Shown here piece after piece: positions 1-7,252 of a stretch of DNA of 64,000 nucleotides. The DNA comes from Sphingobacterium prati (GTDB lineage: Bacteria; Bacteroidota; Bacteroidia; Sphingobacteriales; Sphingobacteriaceae). The stretch covers positions 897,628-961,627 of the forward strand of contig NZ_JABJWY010000038.1 of NCBI RefSeq assembly GCF_013167215.1. Direction: 5' to 3'. The notes beneath the pieces are model-generated. The model saw only the letters and a list, made by a program, of their open reading frames with translations, made no database searches and was not told the DNA's origin. The position numbers were made by a program, and so were the translations under genes. The first letter of the stretch is position 1. Every line of letters starts with the position of its first letter.

Positions 1-550
1 CGTCATGATTTATCCCTAATCTCATTTTCAAAGTTGTTATATGAGGAAAGGCATAACTAAAATAGTTTTTTGCATCGTCTGAAGCAACGATGGTAGCTAC
101 GGTATCAGTAGAGTTATAAGGTGTATCTTTGTAATCTCCATCTAATGCGAAATGGTCAAACGTATAATAACAGTTCTGATTAAAAATAATACGTTTGTTA
201 ATAGGCATAATCTTATGAATTCTAGGACCATAGATTTCAGGAAATACAAGAATAGCGTCTTTTTCTATACGATGGCTGATTAATTTAAGGATTTTTAAGA
301 ATATTTTTTTACTGAATGTAATCTTTTTTTGTCTATAATCGTATTTTAGCCTTTTAAATAACCAAGGATTATATTTTATAGAGACTTTGGCGTTAAACCA
401 ACGCTCTACCTTTCCTAATTTTCGATGTAGGATTACGGCATTATATCCCGCCTCATTAAGGATTTGTACTTGACGATACATTTGTTTTACACCGCCGCTT
501 GCGGATCTATTGGTAGGGCAAATAAAATATATGGTTGGCTTATTCGGCAT
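1..550 (-). CDS. Glycosyltransferase, N-terminal part (cut by window edge)
   Basis: The minus strand reads open from an ATG at 550-548 to the window edge, giving about 183 residues. The start reads MPNKPTIYFICPTNRSASGG, followed by a basic, aromatic region. A conserved-looking SGG loop followed by a helix (VKQMYRQVQILNEAGY) resembles the donor-domain start of GT4-type (GT-B fold) glycosyltransferases. The start overlaps the stop of the next gene upstream (TAATG, one shared base), so it belongs to the same minus-strand polysaccharide operon. The C-terminal half, which would hold the nucleotide-sugar site, lies outside the window, so donor and acceptor cannot be guessed. Confidence 0.7.
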   Translation of the reverse strand, partial: MPNKPTIYFICPTNRSASGGVKQMYRQVQILNEAGYNAVILHRKLGKVERWFNAKVSIKYNPWLFKRLKYDYRQKKITFSKKIFLKILKLISHRIEKDAILVFPEIYGPRIHKIMPINKRIIFNQNCYYTFDHFALDGDYKDTPYNSTDTVATIVASDDAKNYFSYAFPHITTLKMRLGINHD

Positions 551-1503
551 TATGATATGATGGTTTGAATCCAGTTTTTTATAAAATACTTTTGTTTGAT
601 GTTGCTGTCAATTACTTTATACGCACTATTAAAAAAAGACTGCGGTATGTCTATCGTATTGATGTCCTCAATAATATGAATATTTTCTTCACTATAAAAA
701 TCAGCATTATAGATATTGGCTGTCGTTATTAACTTTTTCCCCAAGCCAATAGCTTCAAACGGTCTAAATGAAAGCCCACGTTGGTTAGGGTGGGCAAGAT
801 CTAATATTGCTTTGCTATCAAGATAGTATTCATAAGCTTTATTAAATGGAATAATCTTATGAATCACTTCAATATTGTTTGGAAGTTTTTCCTTAATTGG
901 ATGAGATGGATAAGTAAATATTCTGGCTTTAGCTTTTATTCCCTGTTTTTCAAAGTATTCAAACAATTTGAGTGCATCGTTTATTCTGTTATCGTACGTC
1001 ATCAGTAATGCTACGTCGTATGCCGAAGCTTTTTTACTTTGCTCGGCAAAATAAAAGTTTGTAATCGGTTTGAAACCGAATTTTAGACAATCGGCGGGAT
1101 CAAAGCTAAAAATAGTGCCAAAAGAATTGATGAAATTTTTCTGCGTGGGAATTTTATCAATACTATCCCAGAATAAGCAAACTGATCGGTTACAAGCCTG
1201 TTGTGCAATCAATAGATCTTCTGCTGTCAAAACATCGGGACGATTAATGATTAACAAATCAAACTGTCCATGCTGTGCAATAGTTTGTCGTATATATTGT
1301 CCCTTTTTTATTTCTTTCAGATTTTTACGCAGAAAAATTTTGAGAAAGAAGTTATAAATCCGTTCACCAAGATTTTTGTATTGATAAGGAAGTGTTGAAT
1401 TGATATCAATGACTTTGTGATTACTGTATTTTTTTAGCCCTTCGCTTACAACTTCATTAAATCCGTAATAACCGGGAGCGATAAATAAAATTTTTTTCTT
1501 CAT
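550..1503 (-). CDS. Unrecognised GT-B-like glycosyltransferase, paralogue of its upstream neighbour
   Basis: This 317-residue protein is not one I can name. Its N-terminus has a hydrophobic strand followed by a glycine/aromatic loop (KKILFIAPGYYGFNE), as in GT-B enzymes. Near the C-terminus it has LDLAHPNQRGLSFRPFEA and GKKLITT, which resembles the E-containing nucleotide-sugar site of GT4/CgeB-like glycosyltransferases. The block YKNLGERIYNFFLKIFLRKN is shared in close form with the next gene upstream (YKNFGERFRNALSKIFLNKN), so the two are tandem paralogues. It overlaps both neighbours by one base (TAATG at each junction), which suggests translational coupling. A role in adding sugars to LPS or capsule is inferred from this context. 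Confidence 0.65.
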   Translation of the reverse strand: MKKKILFIAPGYYGFNEVVSEGLKKYSNHKVIDINSTLPYQYKNLGERIYNFFLKIFLRKNLKEIKKGQYIRQTIAQHGQFDLLIINRPDVLTAEDLLIAQQACNRSVCLFWDSIDKIPTQKNFINSFGTIFSFDPADCLKFGFKPITNFYFAEQSKKASAYDVALLMTYDNRINDALKLFEYFEKQGIKAKARIFTYPSHPIKEKLPNNIEVIHKIIPFNKAYEYYLDSKAILDLAHPNQRGLSFRPFEAIGLGKKLITTANIYNADFYSEENIHIIEDINTIDIPQSFFNSAYKVIDSNIKQKYFIKNWIQTIIS

Positions 1504-2492
1504 TAATAGAGAAGACTTTTAAGATTAAAAATTTTTTTTAGCCATGTGTCCAGCGTATAGCGCTCGTAAATATCGTCCGAGATCTTTTTGTAAGGACTGT
1601 TGAAGAAAGACAGATCTAAATTACTTAAATTTTTATCGATATATAAGATGTTCTGTGTCGCATATAAGTCATAATCGATAATGCTGGGGTTATCGGTTAT
1701 AATCTTCTTTTCTAGCGCCATGGCCTCGAAAATTCGGAAACTTAGCCCCTCCTGTCCTTCACGCATCAAATCGATAATTACCTTGGACTTTTTATACTCA
1801 TTTAATACGGCTTCATTACTAATAGGTTTCTTTCGGAATTCTATCAGCGTTGAACCCGTTGGCCTAAGGAAAAAATTTCTGAGTTTTTCTTTCCAAACCT
1901 GTTTGCCAACAACGATGATTCGGCTTTTTATATGGAAATCTGAGAGGTGAGCGACCAATTTCCTTAGTAATTTAATCCGGTATTTATCATATGAGGTGAT
2001 GTAAAAGAGATCATGTTCAACAGTGTCGGACTGAACTGGCTGATCAGATATGTAGTTATAGTTCGTAATCTTTTCAAAACCGTATTTTTTAACGTCTTTG
2101 TCTTCAAAAGAATAGATCTTGTCAAACAGTTCCAAACGATCTTTAACCGGAAATCGTTCGAGATTGTCGTATAGATAGGAAATCAGATATGGAGTATAAG
2201 ATTTGATCTGCTTAATGGTCTCATAGTCCAAATTATGGGGATTGAGTACAAGGATCTTGTCCTGAGGGCCGAGCTTGGCCAGCGAATCAAGCACATATTG
2301 TTGGCGTTTGATGTGCTTGATGTTTTTGTTTAAGAAGATTTTGCTCAGGGCATTGCGGAACCGTTCGCCAAAGTTTTTGTAGCGATATGCTCCCATGTTA
2401 ATATGAGAGGCATCGACTCCTTTTTCTTGTAATTTACTTACAATATGGTGGTCGTAATTCCAATAATCAAAGCTTATAATGCAAATCTTCAT
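1503..2492 (-). CDS. Unrecognised GT-B-like glycosyltransferase, second tandem paralogue
   Basis: This 329-residue protein is similar to its downstream neighbour over its whole length. Shared blocks are YKNFGER near residue 40, an acidic/aromatic middle (YSFEDKDVKKYGFEKITNYN against FSFDPADCLKFGFKPITNFY), and the C-terminal block LMREGQEGLSFRIFEA followed by LEKKIITDN. The C-terminal glutamate-containing segment fits the donor-binding region of GT-B transferases. No signal peptide or membrane helix is visible, so it probably acts at the cytoplasmic face. It overlaps the GT2 gene upstream by four bases (ATGA). The sugar and linkage are unknown. Confidence 0.65.
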   Translation of the reverse strand: MKICIISFDYWNYDHHIVSKLQEKGVDASHINMGAYRYKNFGERFRNALSKIFLNKNIKHIKRQQYVLDSLAKLGPQDKILVLNPHNLDYETIKQIKSYTPYLISYLYDNLERFPVKDRLELFDKIYSFEDKDVKKYGFEKITNYNYISDQPVQSDTVEHDLFYITSYDKYRIKLLRKLVAHLSDFHIKSRIIVVGKQVWKEKLRNFFLRPTGSTLIEFRKKPISNEAVLNEYKKSKVIIDLMREGQEGLSFRIFEAMALEKKIITDNPSIIDYDLYATQNILYIDKNLSNLDLSFFNSPYKKISDDIYERYTLDTWLKKIFNLKSLLY

Positions 2493-3244
2493 CTCTTTTC
2501 TTCTCTTTTCAAGGACATAAAAGTTTCATGTACACTCAGGCTCTGCAAGTAACAAAGTTGATAGCCTCGTCGCCCATCAAGTATTCCTAGTTTCAAAAAG
2601 TATGCCTTAAAAAATTTAAAAGACACTTTTGCCAAGTGGCTCAATAACGAATAACGTTTGTTCTTCGCATAGAGTTCCTTGCCTTTAAGCGCTCCATAAT
2701 GAACCATTTTCTCTTTGTAAGATGTATAATCAGCAAAAGAATAATGCCATATCTTATTTTTTAAACTACCAATCGTTCCGTTGACTATCAATGTCTCGTG
2801 GACCTTCTTTTTGGTGTCGTATGTAGCCTTACTCTTTTTGAAGAGACGGAAATTCTTGTCGTTTTGTGTGCCAGAAAAATTAATCCGCTCACCACAAAAG
2901 AAAAATAAGCGATACATATAATATGCATCTTTCGCTTGTGGATCATTGATGGTCTCCACTATTTCAGTCTGGCATGCCTTAGTCAGGCGTTCATCGGCAT
3001 CCAAAAATAGTACCCAGTCGTTACTGGCGTATGTCAATGCCAAATTCCGCTGTTTGGTAAAATCTTCGAATTTATTTTGATAGATCTTTACTTTAGAATG
3101 CAATCGTGCAAGTTCCAAGGTACGATCGGTACTGAACGAATCCACTAAAATGATTTCATCGGCAAATTCTAAACTTTTAAGAACTTCGCTAATATTATCC
3201 TCTTCGTTGTATGTAATAATTAAAGCGCTTATTTTTTGACTCAC
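2489..3244 (-). CDS. Glycosyltransferase family 2 (WaaE/KdtX-like)
   Basis: This 251-residue protein begins with the GT-A signature of family 2: KISALIITYNEEDNI, then EIILVDSFSTDRT, and the metal-binding DADER motif (FLDADERLT) near residue 87. The short single-domain architecture and the segments FTKQRNLAL and HYSFADYTSY resemble the WaaE/KdtX group, which adds a sugar to the LPS inner core. It is the first gene of the minus-strand run and is preceded by a good promoter match. Membership of GT2 is clear; the exact acceptor is inferred from the LPS-type neighbours, including a GT9 enzyme. Confidence 0.85.
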   Translation of the reverse strand: MSQKISALIITYNEEDNISEVLKSLEFADEIILVDSFSTDRTLELARLHSKVKIYQNKFEDFTKQRNLALTYASNDWVLFLDADERLTKACQTEIVETINDPQAKDAYYMYRLFFFCGERINFSGTQNDKNFRLFKKSKATYDTKKKVHETLIVNGTIGSLKNKIWHYSFADYTSYKEKMVHYGALKGKELYAKNKRYSLLSHLAKVSFKFFKAYFLKLGILDGRRGYQLCYLQSLSVHETFMSLKREEKR

Positions 3245-3385
3245 GTATACGATTTAATTAAAAGTTGGACCATACTATATCAATCATAACGTATTAGTTT
3301 CTCATTTCGTTACATTAGGCTGGAAAAAATGACAATTATTGTTTTGCAATTTAGTCCCTAAGCTCAAAAAGCTTTTTCATTGTGA

Positions 3386-3419
3386 CAAATATATTACATA
3401 TTTTTTGTAATAAAACAAA
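3386..3419 (-). promoter_or_regulatory. Bacteroidota-type promoter for the polysaccharide operon
   Basis: On the minus strand TATATTTG (3393-3386) fits the -7 consensus TAnnTTTG. TTTG at 3419-3416 lies 22 bases upstream, slightly more than the usual 19-21. It sits about 140 bases before the GT2 start at 3244. This is a sequence match only. Confidence 0.4.
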
Positions 3420-3511
3420 AAAACGGAAATGCTTTTTTACTTAGGATTGTCAAAGAAATGTATTTTCGATTATCAAACACAAAAACTTAAACCTTATTAA
3501 TTATATATGAT

Positions 3512-3519
3512 TATTTTTG
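3512..3519 (+). promoter_or_regulatory. Candidate -7 box for the GT32 gene
   Basis: TATTTTTG matches TAnnTTTG and lies 75 bases before the GTG start at 3595. No clear TTTG is present 19-21 bases upstream, so this is a half match. The 350-base divergent gap (3245-3594) is very AT-rich and shows nothing else. Confidence 0.3.
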
Positions 3520-3594
3520 CACGAAAAGTAATAGCAAATTATTTTTTATGACGCTATATTAGCGTTATTTACGTATTTAAATTCAATATAGTAA

Positions 3595-4260
3595 GTGGCT
3601 ATTCCAAAAGTTATATACCAGACTTTCAAAACAAATAAAATTCCTTTATTGACCAAATTTTATATCTGGCGATTTTTAAGAAAAAATAAAGGTTACCGTA
3701 GAGAGTTTTTTGATGATGCTCAAGTGGATGCGTTTGTTAAGGAGTCTTTTGATGAACGCACTTATCGTGCTTATTCACGGCTTCAAATAGGTGCTGCAAA
3801 GGCTGACTTTTTTAGGTATGCGATCTTGTACATTAGAGGCGGTATATATTTGGATCTTGATAGTGACATTACAGGGAAATTAGATCAGGTAATTCGAACA
3901 GATGATGTCGCTGTAGTGGCACGAGAGAAAAAGTGGCAACAATATTTTGCGCAATGGGCGCTTATTTTTGATAAGGGGCACCCCTTTCTGAAGGAAACCA
4001 TCAAACTCATTGTTGAAAATATCGAAAACAATAGATTTCCGCACGATGTGCATTCGATGACTGGTCCGACTGTTTATTCGCTGGCCATCAATAATGTTAT
4101 TGCGCGTAATCCGGAGGTTTCGTACCGCATTTATACCGATGATTACAAAGGCATAATGAAATTTAAGTATAAATTGGGAAAGATCCTTATCTATGGGGAT
4201 CGCTCTAAACACTGGAAGAAACTGCAAAAGGTCATTCCTGTCGTAAAAGCTGAAAATTAA
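3595..4260 (+). CDS. GT32-type glycosyltransferase (OCH1/capsular family)
   Basis: This 221-residue protein starts IPKVIYQTFK, the typical N-terminus of the GT32 'sugar-binding region containing DXD' family. It carries the catalytic metal site near residue 85 (GGIYLDLDSD), preceded by KADFFRYAILYIRGG. The start must be GTG at 3595, because TAA stands directly in frame before it (3592-3594) and no ATG occurs near the conserved N-terminus. It is the only plus-strand gene in the glycosyltransferase region. It converges with the GT4 gene, and the two stop codons overlap in the palindrome TTAA (4257-4260). It probably transfers a hexose to a surface glycan; the sugar is unknown. Confidence 0.85.
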   Translation: MAIPKVIYQTFKTNKIPLLTKFYIWRFLRKNKGYRREFFDDAQVDAFVKESFDERTYRAYSRLQIGAAKADFFRYAILYIRGGIYLDLDSDITGKLDQVIRTDDVAVVAREKKWQQYFAQWALIFDKGHPFLKETIKLIVENIENNRFPHDVHSMTGPTVYSLAINNVIARNPEVSYRIYTDDYKGIMKFKYKLGKILIYGDRSKHWKKLQKVIPVVKAEN

Positions 4261-5366
4261 AGTGTTAGGTATTGCTCGGCCCACTGACTGGCTAAATGCT
4301 CATCATTAAACTTTTGGACATAATCCAGTCCTTTGATACGCATGTCCTGGCGGAGCATAGAATCCTCAATAACCGTTTTGATAGTATGTCGGATATTTTC
4401 AATGTCATGTGGTGATACATATTGTGAAAATGGACCTCCTGCTTCTGGAAAAACTCCCGAATCCGTAGTAATGACAGGCGTACCTGAATATAGGGCTTCA
4501 ATGATTGGAATCCCAAATCCTTCATAAATAGAAGGGTAGATGAATGCGAGCGCTGAGGAATATAGAATAGAGAGCTCTTGCATATCCAAGCCGCTAAGAA
4601 AATAGACCCTATGCTCCATTTGATGCTTGCTGATGAACTCTTTAAGCTGAAGTTGGTATTTGGTGCTTTTTCCCACTATGACTAAAGGTATGTCAATATT
4701 TTCTATTGCCTTGACAATGGAAAGTGCATTTTTCCGCTCTTCTATCGTTCCTACATTCAAAAGGAACTCATCGGGTAAGCCTAAGCGCTTTTTTAAGGCC
4801 TCCTTTTCAATCGCGGTTTTTTCTATTTTAAACGCCTCATGACAGCCCTGGTAGATGATAGCTATTTTTTCAGGCGGGATATCGAAAAATTCAACAATAT
4901 CATTTTTAGTCTGTTTACTGATCGCGATAATTTTATCTGCCTGACGGCAGGCATGAGCAAATTTCTTTTTATAGATCCATCGGTCAATCGGATGGTATAG
5001 TGAAGGGTAACGCATGAAAATTAAATCGTGCATACTCACGATCGATTTAATTCCCGCTGATGCCAAATCGACCGGAATTTCTCCGGAAAGACCGTGAAAA
5101 ATAGCAATCTGATCTTTTTTTAAATCCGCTACTATTTTTTTTGTTCGCCAGAGGTTTTGGAAATTTTGGCTGATATATCCCTGTGGTGTCCTAATTTGCT
5201 CAGGATTGACGAGATTAAAATAGCGTTCAATGGATGTTTTTGCGGTATAGAGCAAATACTCATTTTGCGGGACGAACTTCGACAAAATACGTATCAGATC
5301 CCGGCTGTAATTCCCTAAGCCTGATGTGTTGTTAAAAAAACGCTTTGCATCGAATCCTATCCTCAT
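4257..5366 (-). CDS. GT4 family glycosyltransferase
   Basis: This 369-residue GT-B enzyme has an N-terminal acceptor domain beginning MRIGFDAKRFFNNTSGLGNY, with the glycine loop of mannosyl/glucosyl GT4 enzymes. The linker strand FLLNVGTIEERKN and the donor site YEGFGIPIIEALYSGTPVIT carry the EX7E arrangement (E in YEGFG and E in IIEAL), followed by the usual SGVFPEAGG. No signal peptide is seen, so it is cytoplasmic or membrane-associated. It overlaps the GT9 gene upstream by four bases (ATGA), placing it in one operon with the heptosyltransferase-like and DUF4254 genes. The family is certain; the donor sugar is not determined. Confidence 0.9.
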   Translation of the reverse strand: MRIGFDAKRFFNNTSGLGNYSRDLIRILSKFVPQNEYLLYTAKTSIERYFNLVNPEQIRTPQGYISQNFQNLWRTKKIVADLKKDQIAIFHGLSGEIPVDLASAGIKSIVSMHDLIFMRYPSLYHPIDRWIYKKKFAHACRQADKIIAISKQTKNDIVEFFDIPPEKIAIIYQGCHEAFKIEKTAIEKEALKKRLGLPDEFLLNVGTIEERKNALSIVKAIENIDIPLVIVGKSTKYQLQLKEFISKHQMEHRVYFLSGLDMQELSILYSSALAFIYPSIYEGFGIPIIEALYSGTPVITTDSGVFPEAGGPFSQYVSPHDIENIRHTIKTVIEDSMLRQDMRIKGLDYVQKFNDEHLASQWAEQYLTL

Positions 5367-6388
5367 CTTATCGCTGTTATCTTTTCGATCACCATTTCCG
5401 GTGTAATTAAATCAATTGCTTCTATACCGTTACAATCGCAGGGTATGTTGCCATATACTGAACTAGGACGGTCGGGATGCTCTACTTGGATACAGTCCGC
5501 TGCTTGCTGCCCATAGCCCGTAAATCCCGCGTAGGGGTGTGTTGCCCCCCAAAGTGATAAGCATCTTATACCCATCAATGAGGCCATGTGCAGTCCGGAC
5601 GAATCCATGCTGATCATGAGATCTAGGTTGGATATGATATCCAGTTCTTCTCTCAACGTAAATTTCCCGATGGTATTGTAGGTGTTTGGGAAACGTTCAG
5701 TCCAGTTCTGCGCGATTTGAAATTCTTCTTCGCCGCCTCCAAAGAGCAATACATCATAACCATTATGGGTAAGATGGTCTATAACCTGTGCCATCTTATG
5801 CTGTGAAAAGACCTTATAACGGTGTTGCGCAAAAGGGGAGATGCCGATTTTCCTGCGTTCAAAATTACCAAATAGGCTAAATGCTCCTTTTGGGACATCC
5901 TGCAGATTAGGCGTCAACTGATGACTCAGCTCAATGCTAAATCCTAGTGTACGGAATACATCCGCATAGCGCTCAACAGTTAGTCTCAGCTGCCGCTTAA
6001 TCTTATGTTCCTTACGTGTAAGGGCTTTTTTTTCAGCACGGCCTTTGTCCAGTTGTTTGACATTCATGCCTGTAAGTGAAAATAAGACATCGAGCACGCG
6101 CGAGCGTAAATTGAAGTGTAGATCTGCTACAGCATCAGCACCATACTGTGCCAGTTCTTTTTTTAGCCTTACTAAGCCCCAAAAGCCTTTATGAACTGTC
6201 TTCGGTTCAAAGGGGTGGAACTTGACATTCTTTATGCCGTCAAAAAATGGGGCAAAAAACTGACGGCTTACCATGATAATCTCTACCGCCGGATACCGCT
6301 GACAAAATTCTTTCAATACAGAAGCTACCATGGCGACATCGCCCATGGCCGAAAACCGGGTTACTATGATTCGCTGCGGCAGTGGCAT
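5363..6388 (-). CDS. GT9 family glycosyltransferase (heptosyltransferase-like)
   Basis: This 341-residue protein matches the ADP-heptose:LPS heptosyltransferase family. It begins IIVTRFSAMGDVAMVASVL, carries a basic central segment, and has the C-terminal donor site SMDSSGLHMASLMGI followed by LWGATHPYAGFTGYG. In the family this domain binds ADP-heptose and adds it to Kdo or heptose of the inner core. It is preceded four bases away by a DUF4254 gene, a pairing common in Bacteroidota. Whether the donor really is heptose in Sphingobacterium cannot be read from sequence. Confidence 0.88.
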   Translation of the reverse strand: MPLPQRIIVTRFSAMGDVAMVASVLKEFCQRYPAVEIIMVSRQFFAPFFDGIKNVKFHPFEPKTVHKGFWGLVRLKKELAQYGADAVADLHFNLRSRVLDVLFSLTGMNVKQLDKGRAEKKALTRKEHKIKRQLRLTVERYADVFRTLGFSIELSHQLTPNLQDVPKGAFSLFGNFERRKIGISPFAQHRYKVFSQHKMAQVIDHLTHNGYDVLLFGGGEEEFQIAQNWTERFPNTYNTIGKFTLREELDIISNLDLMISMDSSGLHMASLMGIRCLSLWGATHPYAGFTGYGQQAADCIQVEHPDRPSSVYGNIPCDCNGIEAIDLITPEMVIEKITAIR

Positions 6389-6392
6389 GTCC

Positions 6393-6998
6393 TTATTTTC
6401 CGGATGTATAAAGTATAGGGTTCAGTTCGGGATCGTTATACATTTTCATCTGTTTATAGACCTTCATGTATTTTTCACCCGATTCTATAGCAGTCAATAA
6501 TTCGTCGATACTTTGTGAAAGATCTGTACGTTGCTCGAGCAAGATGTTCAATTTGCTCTGACAAGCAGTGATATGTGCTTCTGTGGCATCTGAACGGAGC
6601 GTTTCCTGCTCCATATGATAAATTTTTAAAGCCAGGATGGACAATCTATCAATAGCCCAAGCTGGGCTTTCGGTATTGATTTTTGCTGAAGGCAATGCTT
6701 GGATACCTTGATATTTTTGCAAAAAGTAACTGTCGATATATTCTACCGTATCCGTGCGGTATTGATTCGACTCATCAATGCGTCGTTTCCAATATAATCC
6801 GTCCTTGGGATCTATCGCGGGATTACGTACAACATCTTCCATATGCCATTGTACAGTGTCAATCCAGCACTTTAAGTATAGGAGGTGTTCTAGGGATTGT
6901 TTGTCATACGGATTCTGGATTGGATGATCAATCTGATCGTATACGTGGTAATCCTGGATAGCACGTTGAAAAATTGGATTTGCTATTGCACTAATCAT
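6393..6998 (-). CDS. DUF4254 family protein
   Basis: This 201-residue, probably all-helical soluble protein begins ISAIANPIFQRAIQDYHV and contains LWKCW-like and RRIDESNQ.RTD segments typical of DUF4254, a family found next to heptosyltransferase genes in Bacteroidota. No catalytic motif, signal peptide or membrane helix is visible. It is the first gene of the operon DUF4254-GT9-GT4 and sits directly behind the palindromic promoter at 7003-7037. A role as accessory or regulator of LPS core assembly is inferred only from this conserved pairing. Confidence 0.85.
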   Translation of the reverse strand: MISAIANPIFQRAIQDYHVYDQIDHPIQNPYDKQSLEHLLYLKCWIDTVQWHMEDVVRNPAIDPKDGLYWKRRIDESNQYRTDTVEYIDSYFLQKYQGIQALPSAKINTESPAWAIDRLSILALKIYHMEQETLRSDATEAHITACQSKLNILLEQRTDLSQSIDELLTAIESGEKYMKVYKQMKMYNDPELNPILYTSGK

Positions 6999-7002
6999 GG
7001 TA

Positions 7003-7037
7003 CAAACTTAGATAAATTGCTTTTTATATGCAATTTA
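7003..7037 (-). promoter_or_regulatory. Palindromic promoter of the DUF4254-GT9-GT4 operon
   Basis: On the minus strand the order is TAAATTGC (7037-7030), a 9-base spacer, GCAATTTATC (7020-7011) and then the -7 box TAAGTTTG (7010-7003). ATTG inside the upstream half-site lies 20 bases from the -7 box and can act as the -33 element. The ATG at 6998 follows four bases after the -7 box, so the transcript would be nearly leaderless. The same arrangement occurs at 57504-57540. Confidence 0.5.
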
Positions 7038-7252
7038 ATTGCGCTCCATATAAAAACAATTATTCGTTCTTGTCGCTTCTTTTTAGCGCTCATGATTGCC
7101 ACGCAATTTATCCTTCTCTCCTCGATCATAGAAAGGCTTTTATCTGAGAAAATTAAAATATAGGATGGAGCTACCCTTAACTTCGGGTACTGTCTAAATA
7201 CGTTAAATTAGGGACAAATCCGGCTACTGAAGAGCGGATTTTAATGGCTTTT

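Noticed and set aside
3880..4284. 134-residue minus-strand frame opposite the GT32 gene
   Set aside because: It is antisense to a clearly conserved glycosyltransferase, with no recognisable domain.
7216..7241. Terminator after nuoN
   Set aside because: The AAATCCG/CGGATTT arms have a 12-base loop and no T-run in the direction of transcription.
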